Shown here piece after piece: positions 51,280 to 64,000 of a stretch of DNA of 64,000 nucleotides. Under the pieces are notes generated by a model. That model ran no database searches. It was not told the DNA's origin and saw nothing but the letters and a program-made list of their open reading frames with translations. This DNA is from Azohydromonas caseinilytica (GTDB lineage: Bacteria; Pseudomonadota; Gammaproteobacteria; Burkholderiales; Burkholderiaceae_C). Position 1 is the stretch's first letter. Each line of letters begins with the position of its first letter. The DNA lies in the NCBI RefSeq assembly GCF_012927045.1, contig NZ_JABBFW010000003.1, forward strand, positions 186,001 through 250,000, read 5' to 3'. The translations under genes were made by a program, and so were the position numbers.

Positions 51280-52074
51280 ATGCAAGATTTCATCCGCATC
51301 GAAGGCGCCGAGATGGTGTTCGACACCAGGAAGGGCCGCTTCCACGCGCTGCAGGGCATCGAGCTGCGCATCGCCCACGGCGAGTTCGTGTCGCTGATCG
51401 GCCACTCCGGCTGCGGCAAGAGCACGCTGCTCAACCTCATCGCCGGCCTGACCCGGCCCACGCAGGGCGTGCTGCTGTGCGAGAACCGTGAGATCACGGC
51501 CCCCGGCCCGGAGCGCGCGGTGGTGTTCCAGAACCACTCGCTGCTGCCCTGGCTGAGCTGCCACGACAACGTGTACCTGGGCGTGGAGCGCGTGTTCGGC
51601 GCCAGGGAAAGCAAGGCGCAGCTCAGGCAACGCACGCTCGCGGCGCTGGAGTTGGTGGGCATGAGCCACGCCATCGCCAAGCGCCCCAACGAGGTCTCGG
51701 GTGGCATGAAGCAGCGCGTGGGCATCGCGCGCGCCCTGGCCATGGAGCCCAAGGTGCTGCTGATGGACGAGCCCTTCGGCGCCCTGGACGCGCTCACCCG
51801 CGCCAAGCTGCAGGACGAGCTGCTGCGCATCGTGGCGCGCACGCGCAGCACGGTGGTGATGGTCACGCACGACGTGGACGAGGCCGTGCTGCTGTCGGAC
51901 CGCATCGTGATGATGACCAACGGCCCGGCCGCCACCATCGGCGAGATCGCCACCGTGGACCTGCCGCGTCCGCGCGACCGCGTCGCGCTGGCCGAGGACC
52001 TGGGCTACATCCGGCTGCGCAAGCAGGTGCTGGACTTCCTCTACACCCGCCACGGCGAGAAGCGCGCCGCCTGA
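51280..52074 (+). CDS. nrtD: Nitrate-type ABC transporter ATP-binding protein
   Basis: This encodes 264 residues. The Walker A motif is GHSGCGKST at residues 41-49, the signature is VSGGMKQRVGIARALA and Walker B is VLLMDEPFGALD. VVFQNHSLLPWLSCHDNVYL is typical of the NrtCD/TauB/SsuB group. It is a single-domain ATPase (no fused NrtA-like domain, so NrtD rather than NrtC). It ends the operon; an intrinsic terminator follows 50 bases later. No nitrate or nitrite reductase genes are beside it. Confidence 0.92.
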   Translation: MQDFIRIEGAEMVFDTRKGRFHALQGIELRIAHGEFVSLIGHSGCGKSTLLNLIAGLTRPTQGVLLCENREITAPGPERAVVFQNHSLLPWLSCHDNVYLGVERVFGARESKAQLRQRTLAALELVGMSHAIAKRPNEVSGGMKQRVGIARALAMEPKVLLMDEPFGALDALTRAKLQDELLRIVARTRSTVVMVTHDVDEAVLLSDRIVMMTNGPAATIGEIATVDLPRPRDRVALAEDLGYIRLRKQVLDFLYTRHGEKRAA

Positions 52075-52123
52075 CCGAAGCTGCGGCGGGACAGCCCGAC
52101 CGCATGCGGGCCGTCCCATCCTT

Positions 52124-52160
52124 CACGCCTGCGCTGCTTCGGCACGCAGGCGTTTTTTTG
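52124..52160 (+). terminator. Terminator of the nrtABD operon
   Basis: ACGCCTGCG (52125-52133) pairs with CGCAGGCGT (52145-52153), followed by T7. It lies 50 bases after the ATPase gene and just before the end of the convergent fdx gene. Confidence 0.9.
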
Positions 52161-52177
52161 CCAAGAACGAAAGAAGC

Positions 52178-52516
52178 TCAGTGCTTCTCGCGCGCGTGGT
52201 TGATCGAGTACTTCGGGATCTCGATGGTCACGTCCTTGTCGGAAATGATGGCCTGGCAGGACAGGCGCGAAGTGGGCTCCAGACCCCAGGCGCGGTCGAG
52301 CAGGTCTTCCTCGGATTCGTCCATCTCGCCCAGCGAGTTGAAACCCTCGCGCACCACCACGTGGCAGGTGGTGCAGGCGCAGCTCAGCTCGCAGGCGTGC
52401 TCGATCTCGATGTGGTTGTCCAGCAATGCCTCGCAGATCGAGGTGCCGCGCTCGGCCTGGATGGTGGCGCCTTCAGGGCAGTACTCCTCATGCGGGAGGA
52501 TGCGGATGACGGGCAT
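52178..52516 (-). CDS. fdx: [2Fe-2S] ferredoxin of the ISC system
   Basis: This encodes 112 residues. The cluster ligands are Cys42, Cys48, Cys51 (ACELSCACTTCHVV) and Cys87 (RLSCQAI), the adrenodoxin-type pattern. EEDLLDRAWGLEPTSRLSCQ and the C-terminal IPKYSINHAREKH are typical of ISC ferredoxins. It supplies electrons for cluster assembly. It is 14 bases after hscA and is the last gene of the isc operon here; iscX is not seen. Confidence 0.96.
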   Translation of the reverse strand: MPVIRILPHEEYCPEGATIQAERGTSICEALLDNHIEIEHACELSCACTTCHVVVREGFNSLGEMDESEEDLLDRAWGLEPTSRLSCQAIISDKDVTIEIPKYSINHAREKH

Positions 52517-52530
52517 GGAGAGCTTTCCCT

Positions 52531-54399
<1,869 letters not shown>

Positions 54400-54430
54400 G
54401 TCTTTTGTTTTGCGTGCTCTGGGAGGGCCG

Positions 54431-54949
54431 TTATTGTCCCAGCGCGTCCAGTCGGGCCTCGATGTCCTCTCGAAAGCGCGCGACGAACATGAGGGCTCTG
54501 ACGCGCTGCGCGGCCGTGGGGGGGTCGTTGCGCTCGTCGAGCAGCTGCCGCACCTCGTCCAGCAATGCCCGCTCGCTGGCCCGCACTTCCTCGTCCAGCG
54601 CCTCCACGGCCGCGGTATCGGGGGCCTCCTCCAGCGCCTCGCGCCATTCCATCTGCTGCATCAGGAAGGCGCCGGGCATGGCGGTGTTGCTGTGTGCCTC
54701 GATGGGCGCGCCGCGCAGCTCGCACAGGTAGGCCGCGCGCGTGAGCGGATCGCGCAGCCGCCGGTAAGCCTCGTTGACGCGCACCGACCACTGCATGGCC
54801 AGGCGTTGCGCGGTGGGGCCTTCGGCCGCGAAGCGGTCGGGGTGGACCCGGGCCTGCAACTGGCGCCAGCAGGTGTCGAGCGCGGCACGGTCGATGGAAA
54901 ACTTCGGCGCGAGGCCGAACAGCGTGAAATCGTCGTCGGAGAGGTTCAT
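54431..54949 (-). CDS. hscB: Fe-S protein assembly co-chaperone HscB
   Basis: This encodes 172 residues. The J-domain HPD is in [48 protein letters not shown]. The C-terminal three-helix bundle ([23 protein letters not shown]...) binds IscU. It starts [20 protein letters not shown]. The gap to iscA (106 bases) carries a short perfect hairpin, GTGCCGCC/GGCGGCAC (55015-55034), which may stabilise or divide the message. Confidence 0.95.
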   Translation of the reverse strand: MNLSDDDFTLFGLAPKFSIDRAALDTCWRQLQARVHPDRFAAEGPTAQRLAMQWSVRVNEAYRRLRDPLTRAAYLCELRGAPIEAHSNTAMPGAFLMQQMEWREALEEAPDTAAVEALDEEVRASERALLDEVRQLLDERNDPPTAAQRVRALMFVARFREDIEARLDALGQ

Positions 54950-55055
54950 GAACGCGGGCCGGGCCGGTGGATCGTGTGGCGCGGCGCGCGCGCATTGTCA
55001 GCCACGCAACGACAGTGCCGCCCGAAGGCGGCACCGGCATGCGAGCGCAAGGGAC

Positions 55056-55379
55056 TCAGACCCGGAAGGACTCGCCACAACCGCAGCGATCCTTCTCGCG
55101 CGGGTTGTGGAACTTGAAGCCCTCGTTGAGGCCTTCGCGCACGAAGTCCAGCTCGGTGCCGTCCAGGTAGGGCAGGCTCTTGGGATCGATCAGGATCTTG
55201 ACGCCATGGCCTTCGAAGACATGGTCCTCGGGCGCCACCTCGTCGGCGTACTCCAGCTTGTAGGCCATGCCCGAGCAGCCGGTGGTCTTGACGCCCAGCC
55301 GCACGCCCACGCCCTTGCCCCGGCGTGCCAGGTAGCGCGTGACGTGGCGCGCCGCCGCTTCGGTCAACGTGACTGCCAT
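55056..55379 (-). CDS. iscA: Iron-sulfur cluster assembly protein IscA
   Basis: This encodes 107 residues. The three conserved cysteines are Cys35 ([15 protein letters not shown]), Cys99 and Cys101 (DRCGCGESF). IscA is an A-type carrier that passes clusters, chiefly [4Fe-4S], to targets. It lies four bases after iscU, inside the operon. Confidence 0.97.
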   Translation of the reverse strand: MAVTLTEAAARHVTRYLARRGKGVGVRLGVKTTGCSGMAYKLEYADEVAPEDHVFEGHGVKILIDPKSLPYLDGTELDFVREGLNEGFKFHNPREKDRCGCGESFRV

Positions 55380-55383
55380 GGCC

Positions 55384-55782
55384 TTATTGCGCCACGGTCG
55401 AGCCGTGCTTGGCCTTGTAGTCGTCCACCGCAGCCTTGATCGCGTCCTCGGCCAGGATCGAGCAGTGGATCTTGACCGGCGGCAGCGCCAGCTCCTCGGC
55501 GATCTGGGTGTTCTTGATCGTGAGCGCCTCGTCCAGCGACTTGCCCTTGACCCATTCCGTCACCAGCGAGCTCGACGCGATGGCCGAGCCGCAGCCGTAG
55601 GTCTTGAACTTGGCGTCCTCGATCAAGCCCGTGGCCGGGTTGACCTTGATCTGCAGCTTCATCACGTCGCCGCAGGCCGGCGCGCCCACCATGCCCGTGC
55701 CCACCGTCTCGTCGCCCTTGGCGAAGGAACCCACGTTGCGCGGGTTCTCGTAGTGGTCCACCACCTTGTCGCTGTATGCCAT
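55384..55782 (-). CDS. iscU: Fe-S cluster assembly scaffold IscU
   Basis: This encodes 132 residues. The cluster cysteines are Cys37 ([12 protein letters not shown]), Cys64 ([12 protein letters not shown]) and Cys107. The HscA recognition motif LPPVKIHCS is intact. IscU accepts sulfur from IscS and builds the cluster. It is 49 bases after iscS. Confidence 0.98.
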   Translation of the reverse strand: MAYSDKVVDHYENPRNVGSFAKGDETVGTGMVGAPACGDVMKLQIKVNPATGLIEDAKFKTYGCGSAIASSSLVTEWVKGKSLDEALTIKNTQIAEELALPPVKIHCSILAEDAIKAAVDDYKAKHGSTVAQ

Positions 55783-55831
55783 GACCGTTACTCCAAATGT
55801 CTAGAAAACCAACGCGCCTTCAGCTCATGGC

Positions 55832-57052
55832 TCAGTGCGCACTCCACTGGATCGTGCTGATGTCGATGCCGTCCTGGTACATCTCCCACAGCGGCGAGAG
55901 TTCGCGCAGCTTGGCCACGCGGTCCTTGAGCGTGGTGATCGCGTAGTCGATCTCCTCTTCCGTGGTGAAGCGGCCGATCGTCATGCGCAGGCTGGAGTGG
56001 GCCAGCTCGTCGCTGCGGCCCAGCGCGCGCAGCACGTAGCTGGGCTCCAGGCTGGCCGAGGTGCAGGCCGAGCCCGAGCTCACGGCGATGCCCTTGATGC
56101 CCATGATCAGCGACTCGCCCTCGACGAAGTTGAAGCTGATGTTGAGGTTGTGCGGCACCCGCTTGTCGAGGTGGCCGTTCACGAAGGTCTGCTCGATGTC
56201 CGACAGGCCCTTGAGCAGCCGCTGCTGCAGCGCGCGGATGCGCTCGCGCTCGGCCGGGCCCTCTTCCTTGGCGATGCGGAAGGCCTCGCCCATGCCCACG
56301 ATCTGGTGCGTGGGCAGCGTGCCCGAGCGCATGCCGCGCTCGTGGCCGCCGCCGTGCATCTGCGCCTCCAGGCGCACGCGCGGCTTGCGGCGCACGTACA
56401 GCGCGCCGATGCCCTTGGGCCCGTAGGTCTTGTGCGAGGCCAGGCTCATCAGGTCCACCGGCAGCGTCTGCAGGTCGATGTCCACCTTGCCGGTGGCCTG
56501 CGCCGCGTCGACGTGGAAGATGATCCCGCGCTCACGGCAGATCGCGCCCAGGGTCGGGATGTCCTGAATCACGCCGATCTCGTTGTTCACGAGCATCACC
56601 GAGACCAGGATCGTGTCCGGGCGCAGCGCGGCCTTGAACTGCTCCAGGTCGAGCAGGCCGTCCTCCTGGACGTCGAGGTACGTGGCCTCGAAGCCCTGGC
56701 GCTCCAGCTCGCGCACCGTGTCGAGCACGGCCTTGTGCTCGGTCTTGACGGTGATGATGTGCTTGCCGCGCGTCTTGTAGAAATGCGCCGCGCCCTTGAT
56801 GGCCAGGTTGTTGGACTCGGTGGCGCCGGAGGTCCAGACGATCTCGCGCGGGTCGGCATTGATCAGCGCCGCCACCTGCGCGCGCGCCTTCTCCACGGCC
56901 TCTTCCGCTTCCCAGCCCCAGGCATGGCTGCGCGAGGCGGGGTTGCCGAAATGCTCGCGCAACCACGGCACCATCGCGTCCACCACGCGCGGGTCCACCG
57001 GCGTGGTGGCGCCATAGTCCATGTAGATCGGGAAGTGCGGCGTCATGTCCAT
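55832..57052 (-). CDS. iscS: Cysteine desulfurase IscS
   Basis: This encodes 406 residues. PLP binds Lys208 in [17 protein letters not shown]. The active-site cysteine is Cys330 in [17 protein letters not shown], on the long loop. The N-terminus is [21 protein letters not shown]. IscS removes sulfur from cysteine for clusters and tRNA thiolation. It follows iscR by 95 bases. Confidence 0.98.
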   Translation of the reverse strand: MDMTPHFPIYMDYGATTPVDPRVVDAMVPWLREHFGNPASRSHAWGWEAEEAVEKARAQVAALINADPREIVWTSGATESNNLAIKGAAHFYKTRGKHIITVKTEHKAVLDTVRELERQGFEATYLDVQEDGLLDLEQFKAALRPDTILVSVMLVNNEIGVIQDIPTLGAICRERGIIFHVDAAQATGKVDIDLQTLPVDLMSLASHKTYGPKGIGALYVRRKPRVRLEAQMHGGGHERGMRSGTLPTHQIVGMGEAFRIAKEEGPAERERIRALQQRLLKGLSDIEQTFVNGHLDKRVPHNLNISFNFVEGESLIMGIKGIAVSSGSACTSASLEPSYVLRALGRSDELAHSSLRMTIGRFTTEEEIDYAITTLKDRVAKLRELSPLWEMYQDGIDISTIQWSAH

Positions 57053-57147
57053 GGGAAGGAAGCTTTGTCGTGCGTTGGGCGGGCGGCACGCGCCGCCCGC
57101 GGGTGGTTACTGCTGCGGAAGGCGGCGCCTTCAGGCGCCGGCCGAGC

Positions 57148-57681
57148 TCACTTGGTGAAGGCGTTGCCCAGGGCGAACACCGAGTTCGGCGCCGTGACCT
57201 TGATCGGCTTGACCACCGGCGTGCTGGAGATGGCGCGCTTGACGGGCGCCTCCTCCACCGACACGCCCTTGGCGATCTGGTCGTCCACGAGCTTCTGCAG
57301 CGAGATCGAGTCCAGGTACTCGATCATCTTGTTGTTGAGGTTGGTCCAGAGCTCGTGCGTCATGCACTTGCCCGAGTCCTCGCCCATGCAGTTTTCCTTG
57401 CCGCCACAGCCCGTGGCGTCCAGGGCCTCGTCCACGGCGACGATGATGTCGGCCACCGTGATGTCCTCGGCCTTGCGGCCCAGCGAGTAGCCGCCGCCCG
57501 GGCCGCGGGTGCTCTCGACCAGCTCGTGGCGGCGCAGCTTGCCGAACAGCTGCTCCAGGTACGACAGCGAGATCTGCTGGCGCTGGCTGATCGCCGCCAA
57601 AGCCACCGGGCCCGAATGCGAGCGCAGTGCCAGATCGATCATCGCGGTGACGGCAAAACGGCCTTTGGTGGTAAGACGCAT
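57148..57681 (-). CDS. iscR: Fe-S cluster regulator IscR
   Basis: This encodes 177 residues from ATG 57681 (MRLTTKGRFAVTAMIDLAL), with AGGAG upstream. The winged helix has ISQRQQISLSYLEQLFGKLRRHELVESTRGPGGGYSLGR. The [2Fe-2S] ligands are Cys92, Cys98 and Cys106, with a His in CMTHELW. In holo form IscR represses the isc operon. A likely operator covers its own promoter. The C-terminus (about 45 residues after the cluster region) is longer than in E. coli and variable. Confidence 0.97.
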   Translation of the reverse strand: MRLTTKGRFAVTAMIDLALRSHSGPVALAAISQRQQISLSYLEQLFGKLRRHELVESTRGPGGGYSLGRKAEDITVADIIVAVDEALDATGCGGKENCMGEDSGKCMTHELWTNLNNKMIEYLDSISLQKLVDDQIAKGVSVEEAPVKRAISSTPVVKPIKVTAPNSVFALGNAFTK

Positions 57682-57791
57682 CGAAGTACTCCTGTGCCGC
57701 AACCGGCGGCAATCGCTGACCCTGTCCTCCCGCGGATCACACGGGTCGGCCGTCATGCGACCGTGCCCCTTCCTGGGGCCCCCACCCGGCT

Positions 57792-57817
57792 TATTCCGAG
57801 TGTTTTGGTCGATTATA
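57792..57817 (-). promoter_or_regulatory. iscR promoter with type 1 IscR operator
   Basis: On the minus strand, TATAAT (57817-57812) is the -10. It overlaps the start of a sequence running ATAATCGACC, four A residues, CACTCGGAATA, which resembles the type 1 IscR site of enteric isc promoters (CGAC...CTCGG core). Transcription would start inside the site, so IscR bound here would repress isc. The remaining part of this 307-base gap, 57818-57988, shows nothing else I can name. Confidence 0.75.
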
Positions 57818-57988
57818 CATGAAGCCACCCTTTGGATCTGGGGGAGCTAGGCGCAAGTTCCCTTGACGTCATCGGGGTTTACACCCTGCAACGATGGTGC
57901 GCCAGCAAGAAGCTTGCGCTGGCGCAACCCCGGAGCCGGCGCCGCCGGCCCGCCACACACCGGGGCGGGACAGGCTCACAGGTGCGGG

Positions 57989-60127
<2,139 letters not shown>

Positions 60128-60284
60128 CGGGCGGTCTCTGGAAAACCTGGGAAAACGGCGTGGCGCCGGAGCGCGGCGCTTAGAATTGCGCGCCCTCCGG
60201 CCAGGCCGGCGGGCAATCCGACAGCCTAGCGCATTGCCCGTACCCCCACCGGCAGCGCCCCTCTCCTTCTTCCTGGAAGCACCC

Positions 60285-61481
60285 ATGTCCCTGTTTGCCG
60301 CCGTCGAAATGGCCCCGCGCGACCCGATCCTGGGCCTCAACGAACAGTTCGCCGCCGATCCCAACCCCGCCAAGGTCAACCTGGGCGTGGGCGTGTACTT
60401 CGACGATGAAGGCAAGCTGCCCCTGCTGAAGTGCGTCGCCGCGGCCGAGCAGCAGTTGCTCGAAGCCAAGAAGCCCCGCGGCTACCTGCCCATCGACGGC
60501 ATCGCCGCCTACGACAAGGCGGTGCAGGGCCTGGTCTTCGGCGCCGACAGCGACGCCGTCAAGGGTGGCCGCATCGCCACCGTGCAGGCCCTGGGCGGCA
60601 CCGGCGGCCTCAAGATCGGCGCCGACTTCCTCAAGCGCGTGAACCCGGCGGCCAAGGTGCTGATCAGCGACCCGAGCTGGGAAAACCACCGCGCCCTGTT
60701 CACCAACGCCGGCTTCGAGGTCGGCACCTACCCGTACTACGACGCCGAGAACCGCGGCGTCCGCTTCGACGCCATGCTCGCCGCGCTGCAGGCCGCGCCC
60801 AAGGGCACGGTCGTGGTGCTGCACGCCTGCTGCCACAACCCCACCGGCTACGACATCACGCCCCAGCAGTGGACGCAGGTGGTCGAGGCCGTCAAGAGCG
60901 CCGGCCTGGTGGCCTTCCTCGACATGGCCTACCAGGGCTTCGGCGAGGGCATCGCCGAGGACGGCGCCGTGATCCAGCAGTTCCTGGCCGCGGGCATCGA
61001 CTTCTTCGTCTCCACCTCCTTCTCCAAGAGCTTCTCGCTGTACGGCGAGCGCGTGGGCGCGCTCAGCGTGGTGTGCGACAGCGCCGACGAGGCCGCGCGC
61101 GTGCTCAGCCAGCTCAAGATCGTGATCCGCACCAACTACTCCAACCCGCCCACCCATGGCGCGCAGGTGGTGGCCACGGTGCTGAGCACGCCCTCGTTGC
61201 GTGCGCAATGGGAAGAGGAGCTCGCCGGCATGCGCCAGCGCATCAAGCTGATGCGCTCGCTGCTGGTGGAGAAGCTGCAGGCCGCCGGCGTGAAGCAGGA
61301 CCTCTCCTTCATCGTGCGCCAGAAGGGCATGTTCAGCTACTCGGGCCTGACCAAGGAGCAGATGCAGCGCCTGCGCGGCGAGTTCGGCGTCTACGGCGTG
61401 GACTCCGGCCGCATCTGCGTGGCCGCGCTCAACAGCCGCAACATCGACGCCGTGGCCAAGGCCATCGCGCAGGTCGCCTAA
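60285..61481 (+). CDS. tyrB: Aromatic amino acid/aspartate aminotransferase
   Basis: This encodes 398 residues ([44 protein letters not shown]). The PLP-binding Lys248 is in [34 protein letters not shown] and the C-terminal [14 protein letters not shown] match the TyrB/AspC group, whose members act on tyrosine, phenylalanine and aspartate. The precise preference is not settled by sequence. It is divergent from uvrB and ends at a strong terminator. Confidence 0.94.
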   Translation: MSLFAAVEMAPRDPILGLNEQFAADPNPAKVNLGVGVYFDDEGKLPLLKCVAAAEQQLLEAKKPRGYLPIDGIAAYDKAVQGLVFGADSDAVKGGRIATVQALGGTGGLKIGADFLKRVNPAAKVLISDPSWENHRALFTNAGFEVGTYPYYDAENRGVRFDAMLAALQAAPKGTVVVLHACCHNPTGYDITPQQWTQVVEAVKSAGLVAFLDMAYQGFGEGIAEDGAVIQQFLAAGIDFFVSTSFSKSFSLYGERVGALSVVCDSADEAARVLSQLKIVIRTNYSNPPTHGAQVVATVLSTPSLRAQWEEELAGMRQRIKLMRSLLVEKLQAAGVKQDLSFIVRQKGMFSYSGLTKEQMQRLRGEFGVYGVDSGRICVAALNSRNIDAVAKAIAQVA

Positions 61482-61499
61482 GGCCGTTGCGGCCTCAGG

Positions 61500-61532
61500 C
61501 CGCCGCCGGGGCAGTCGGCGGCGGTTTGATTT
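61500..61532 (+). terminator. Terminator of tyrB
   Basis: CCGCCGCCG (61500-61508) pairs perfectly with CGGCGGCGG (61516-61524), followed by TTTGATTT. A second perfect stem, AAGGGCCG (61551-61558) with CGGCCCTT (61564-61571), lies just after. The rest of the gap to 61730 shows nothing specific. Confidence 0.85.
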
Positions 61533-61730
61533 GCGTGAACTGCATCGCACAAGGGCCGGATTTCGGCCCTTTGTCCATCCTTGGCATCCCGGGCAGTGGC
61601 AGCCTCTGGCCGTGCCACGCACGAAAATTGCTGCAGTCGCACATTCGTCAGGTCCGGCTCAAGAAGCGCGCGCATTCTGATTGCCGTCCCTGACGTCGCC
61701 CCCTAAATCCTGCCTGCGAGGTTCTTTCCG

Positions 61731-63077
61731 ATGCTGTACCAGCTGTATGAAAGCCAGCGCGCCCTGATGGCGCCCTTCTCCGAGTTCGCCAGCGCGGCCT
61801 CCAAGCTGTACGACCATCCGCTGTCCCCATTCGCGCATTCGCCCCTGGCGCAGCGCATCTCCGCGGCCCTGGACCTGCTGCACCGGCTGGCCAAGGACTA
61901 CGAGAAGCCCCAGTTCGAGATCACGTCCGCCACCGTCAACGGCGTGGAAGTCGCGGTGCAGGAGCGCGTGGCGCTGCACAAGCCCTTCTGCCGGCTGCTG
62001 CGCTTCAAGCGCTTCAGCGACGACCTGCAGGCCCTGACCGCCATGAAGGGCCAGCCCACGGTGCTGGTGGTGGCGCCGCTGTCGGGCCACCACTCGACGC
62101 TGCTGCGCGACACGGTGCGCGCGCTGCTGCACGACCACAAGGTCTACATCACCGACTGGACCGACGCGCGCATGGTGCCCGCCGAGGCCGGCGCGTTCCA
62201 CCTCGACGACTACGTGGCCTACGTGCAGGACTTCATCCGCCACATCGGCCCGGACGTCCACGTGATCTCGGTGTGCCAGCCCACGGTGCCGGTGCTGGCT
62301 GCGGTGTCGCTGCTGGCCAGCCGCGGCGAGGCCACGCCGCGCACCATGACCATGATGGGCGGCCCCATCGACGCCCGGCGCTCGCCCACGGCCGTGAACA
62401 ACCTGGCGATGAACAAGCGCCACGAGTGGTTCGAGAACAACGTGATCTACCGCGTGCCGCCCAACTACCCCGGCGCCGGCCGCCGCGTGTACCCGGGCTT
62501 CCTGCAGCACACGGGCTTCGTGGCCATGAACCCCGATCGCCACCTGAGCTCGCACTACGACTACTTCCTCGACCTCATCCGCGGCGACGAGGACAGCGCC
62601 GAGGCGCACCGCAAGTTCTACGACGAGTACAACGCCGTGCTGGACATGCCGGCCGACTACTACCTGGAAACCATCAAGACCGTGTTCCAGGACTTCGCGC
62701 TGGTCAACGGCACCTGGGTGGTCAACGGCGAGCTGGTCAGGCCGCAGGACATCACCAGCAGCGCGCTGCTGACGATCGAGGGCGAGCTCGACGACATCTC
62801 CGGCGCCGGCCAGACCCGCGCCGCGCACGACCTGTGCACCGGCATCCCCAAGGAGCGCCAATTCCACTACGACGTGGAAGGCGCCGGCCACTACGGCATC
62901 TTCTCGGGCCGGCGCTGGCGCGAGAAGGTGTACCCGCAGGTGCGCGACTTCATCGCCCGTTACGACGGCGACGCCCCCGCCCAGGCGCAGCAGCCCGCCG
63001 CCATCGCCGACACGTCCGCCGAGCCACTGCCGGCGCCCACGCGCTCCAAGCGCTCCACCACGAAAGCCGGTGCCTGA
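61731..63077 (+). CDS. phaZ: Intracellular poly(3-hydroxybutyrate) depolymerase
   Basis: This encodes 448 residues. The conserved start MLYQLYESQRALMAPFSEFASAASKLYDHP is that of Ralstonia-type PhaZ. The catalytic cysteine is Cys182 in HVISVCQPTVPVLAA, replacing the serine of the usual lipase box. PSPPYCR-like repeats are absent, as expected for an intracellular enzyme. It mobilises PHB granules. It overlaps the following ferredoxin gene by eight bases. Confidence 0.95.
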   Translation: MLYQLYESQRALMAPFSEFASAASKLYDHPLSPFAHSPLAQRISAALDLLHRLAKDYEKPQFEITSATVNGVEVAVQERVALHKPFCRLLRFKRFSDDLQALTAMKGQPTVLVVAPLSGHHSTLLRDTVRALLHDHKVYITDWTDARMVPAEAGAFHLDDYVAYVQDFIRHIGPDVHVISVCQPTVPVLAAVSLLASRGEATPRTMTMMGGPIDARRSPTAVNNLAMNKRHEWFENNVIYRVPPNYPGAGRRVYPGFLQHTGFVAMNPDRHLSSHYDYFLDLIRGDEDSAEAHRKFYDEYNAVLDMPADYYLETIKTVFQDFALVNGTWVVNGELVRPQDITSSALLTIEGELDDISGAGQTRAAHDLCTGIPKERQFHYDVEGAGHYGIFSGRRWREKVYPQVRDFIARYDGDAPAQAQQPAAIADTSAEPLPAPTRSKRSTTKAGA

Positions 63078-63765
63078 AGTTCTGACTGAAACCGGCGCGC
63101 TGCTGCCGCTGCAGGGCCTGGCCGCGGCCATCGACGCGGCCCTGCCGCAGACGCAGTGCACGCGCTGCGGCTACGCCGACTGCCGCGCCTACGCCCAGGC
63201 CGTGGCCGAGGGCACGGCCGCCATCGACCGCTGCCCGCCCGGCGGCGCCGAGGGCGTGCGCCGCCTGGCCGAGCTCACCGGCCAGGCGCCGCGCCCGCTG
63301 GACGCGGCCTGCGGCAGCGAAGGGCCGCGCCAAGTGGCCTTCATCGACGAGGCCTGGTGCATCGGCTGCACGCTGTGCATCAAGGCCTGCCCGGTGGACT
63401 GCATCGCCGGCGCCACCAAGCGCATGCACACCGTCATCGAGAGCGAGTGCACCGGCTGCGCGCTGTGCCTGCTGGCCTGCCCGGTGGACTGCATCGTGAT
63501 GGAGCCCGTGACCACCGCCACCGGCTGGGCCGCCTGGAGCCCGGCGCAGGCCGAGCATGCGCGCCGGCGCTATGCCGCGCACCGCGCCCGCCTGGCGCAG
63601 GCCGAGGAAGACACGCGCGAGCGCCTCATCGCCAGGGCGGAGCTGAAGCTGGCCGACCTGCCCGCCCACAGCCAGCACCAGGACCCGGCCACGCTGGACA
63701 AGAAGCGCGCCGTGATCGAGGCCGCGCTGGCCCGGGCCCGCGCGCAGCGCGCATCCAGGGTGTGA
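63070..63765 (+). CDS. RnfB-like electron transport ferredoxin, soluble form
   Basis: This encodes 231 residues from GTG 63070. The N-terminal [4Fe-4S] motif is CX2CX4CX16C (Cys30, Cys33, Cys38 and Cys55, in TQCTRCGYADC), as in RnfB. Two ferredoxin motifs follow (CIGCTLCIKACPVDC and CTGCALCLLACPVDC). The membrane helix found at the N-terminus of E. coli RsxB is missing. A C-terminal tail of about 80 residues is charged and helical. It lies next to nth, as the rsx operon of E. coli does, but no other rnf subunit is here. Its partner and electron donor are unknown. Confidence 0.88.
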   Translation: MPEVLTETGALLPLQGLAAAIDAALPQTQCTRCGYADCRAYAQAVAEGTAAIDRCPPGGAEGVRRLAELTGQAPRPLDAACGSEGPRQVAFIDEAWCIGCTLCIKACPVDCIAGATKRMHTVIESECTGCALCLLACPVDCIVMEPVTTATGWAAWSPAQAEHARRRYAAHRARLAQAEEDTRERLIARAELKLADLPAHSQHQDPATLDKKRAVIEAALARARAQRASRV

Positions 63766-63773
63766 CGAGTCCC

Positions 63774-64000
63774 ATGAACGATCAGGCGGTCGAGCGCCTC
63801 TTTGCCACGCTGCGCGCGGCCAATCCGCAGCCCACCACCGAGCTGGAATTCACCAACGTGTTCGAGCTGCTGGCGGCGGTGCTGCTGTCGGCGCAGTCCA
63901 CCGACGCGGGCGTCAACAAGGCCACGCGGCGGCTGTTCCCCGTGGCCAACACGCCGCGCAAGATGATGGCGCTGGGCATCGAGGGCATCGCCGGCTACAT
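63774..64000 (+). CDS. nth: Endonuclease III, N-terminal part
   Basis: Only the first 75 residues are in the window. MNDQAVERLFATLRAANPQPTTELEFTNVFELLAAVLLSAQSTDAGVNKATRRLF is the conserved N-terminus of Nth. The helix-hairpin-helix, catalytic Lys/Asp and the [4Fe-4S] cysteines would lie beyond the edge. It is a base-excision glycosylase/AP lyase for oxidised pyrimidines. It begins eight bases after the RnfB-like gene and is probably cotranscribed. Confidence 0.95.
   Translation, partial: MNDQAVERLFATLRAANPQPTTELEFTNVFELLAAVLLSAQSTDAGVNKATRRLFPVANTPRKMMALGIEGIAGY

Overview
The window is a GC-rich, gene-dense chromosomal segment of a betaproteobacterium, most likely a Burkholderiales member close to the Comamonadaceae. 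The evidence is gene order: pnp, quinone oxidoreductase, tpiA, secG, tRNA-Leu, nuoA-N, then DUF2818, a NUDIX hydrolase and DUF1178. An iscRSUA-hscBA-fdx operon, PHB-related genes (a phasin-like protein and intracellular depolymerase) and many TRAP/ABC uptake genes agree with this. I see no rRNA, insertion sequence, prophage, CRISPR array or plasmid function. The content is mainly core metabolism plus a few accessory uptake loci.

Left part (1-11 kb): the end of a FixJ/LuxR-type regulator, an overlapping SDR/YceH/thioesterase cluster, ETF-ubiquinone oxidoreductase, then a tandem glycine riboswitch ahead of gcvT-gcvH-gcvP-sdaA. This unit can turn glycine into serine precursors and pyruvate. Two small proteins follow.

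11-24 kb: a TRAP transporter (dctP, dctM, dctQ) fused into one operon with gluconokinase, facing a LacI-type regulator across two matching 18-bp operators. Next come a phasin-like protein, chorismate synthase, a CBS-domain protein, the threonine-to-glycine pair (SDR-type threonine dehydrogenase and Kbl), YihY/DUF2069 and a GlcD-type FAD oxidase.

24-48 kb: almost entirely minus strand. DUF1178, NUDIX and DUF2818 follow the full 14-gene complex I operon (nuoA-N). A tRNA-Leu(GAG) with a strong promoter lies just upstream of nuoA and is separated from it by a terminator-like hairpin. Then come secG, tpiA, quinone oxidoreductase, pnp, rpsO, an aminotransferase and tsaD.

48-52 kb: the most interesting regulatory locus. 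A NasT-type ANTAR antiterminator is followed by a leader with a textbook sigma-54 promoter, two hairpins whose hexaloops both have A at position 1 and G at position 4, and an intrinsic terminator. This precedes a nitrate-type ABC transporter (nrtABD-like). The leader joins nitrogen limitation (sigma-54) to nitrate/nitrite antitermination.

52-64 kb: the isc operon behind an IscR-type operator, uvrB, an aromatic/aspartate aminotransferase, PHB depolymerase, a soluble RnfB-like ferredoxin overlapping it, and the start of nth (endonuclease III), cut by the window edge.

I did not find a wholly new system. The items most worth following are the sigma-54/ANTAR leader, the possible attenuator between tRNA-Leu and nuoA, an SDR enzyme whose catalytic Tyr is Phe, the orphan RnfB-nth pair, and an unexplained terminator at about 11.15 kb.
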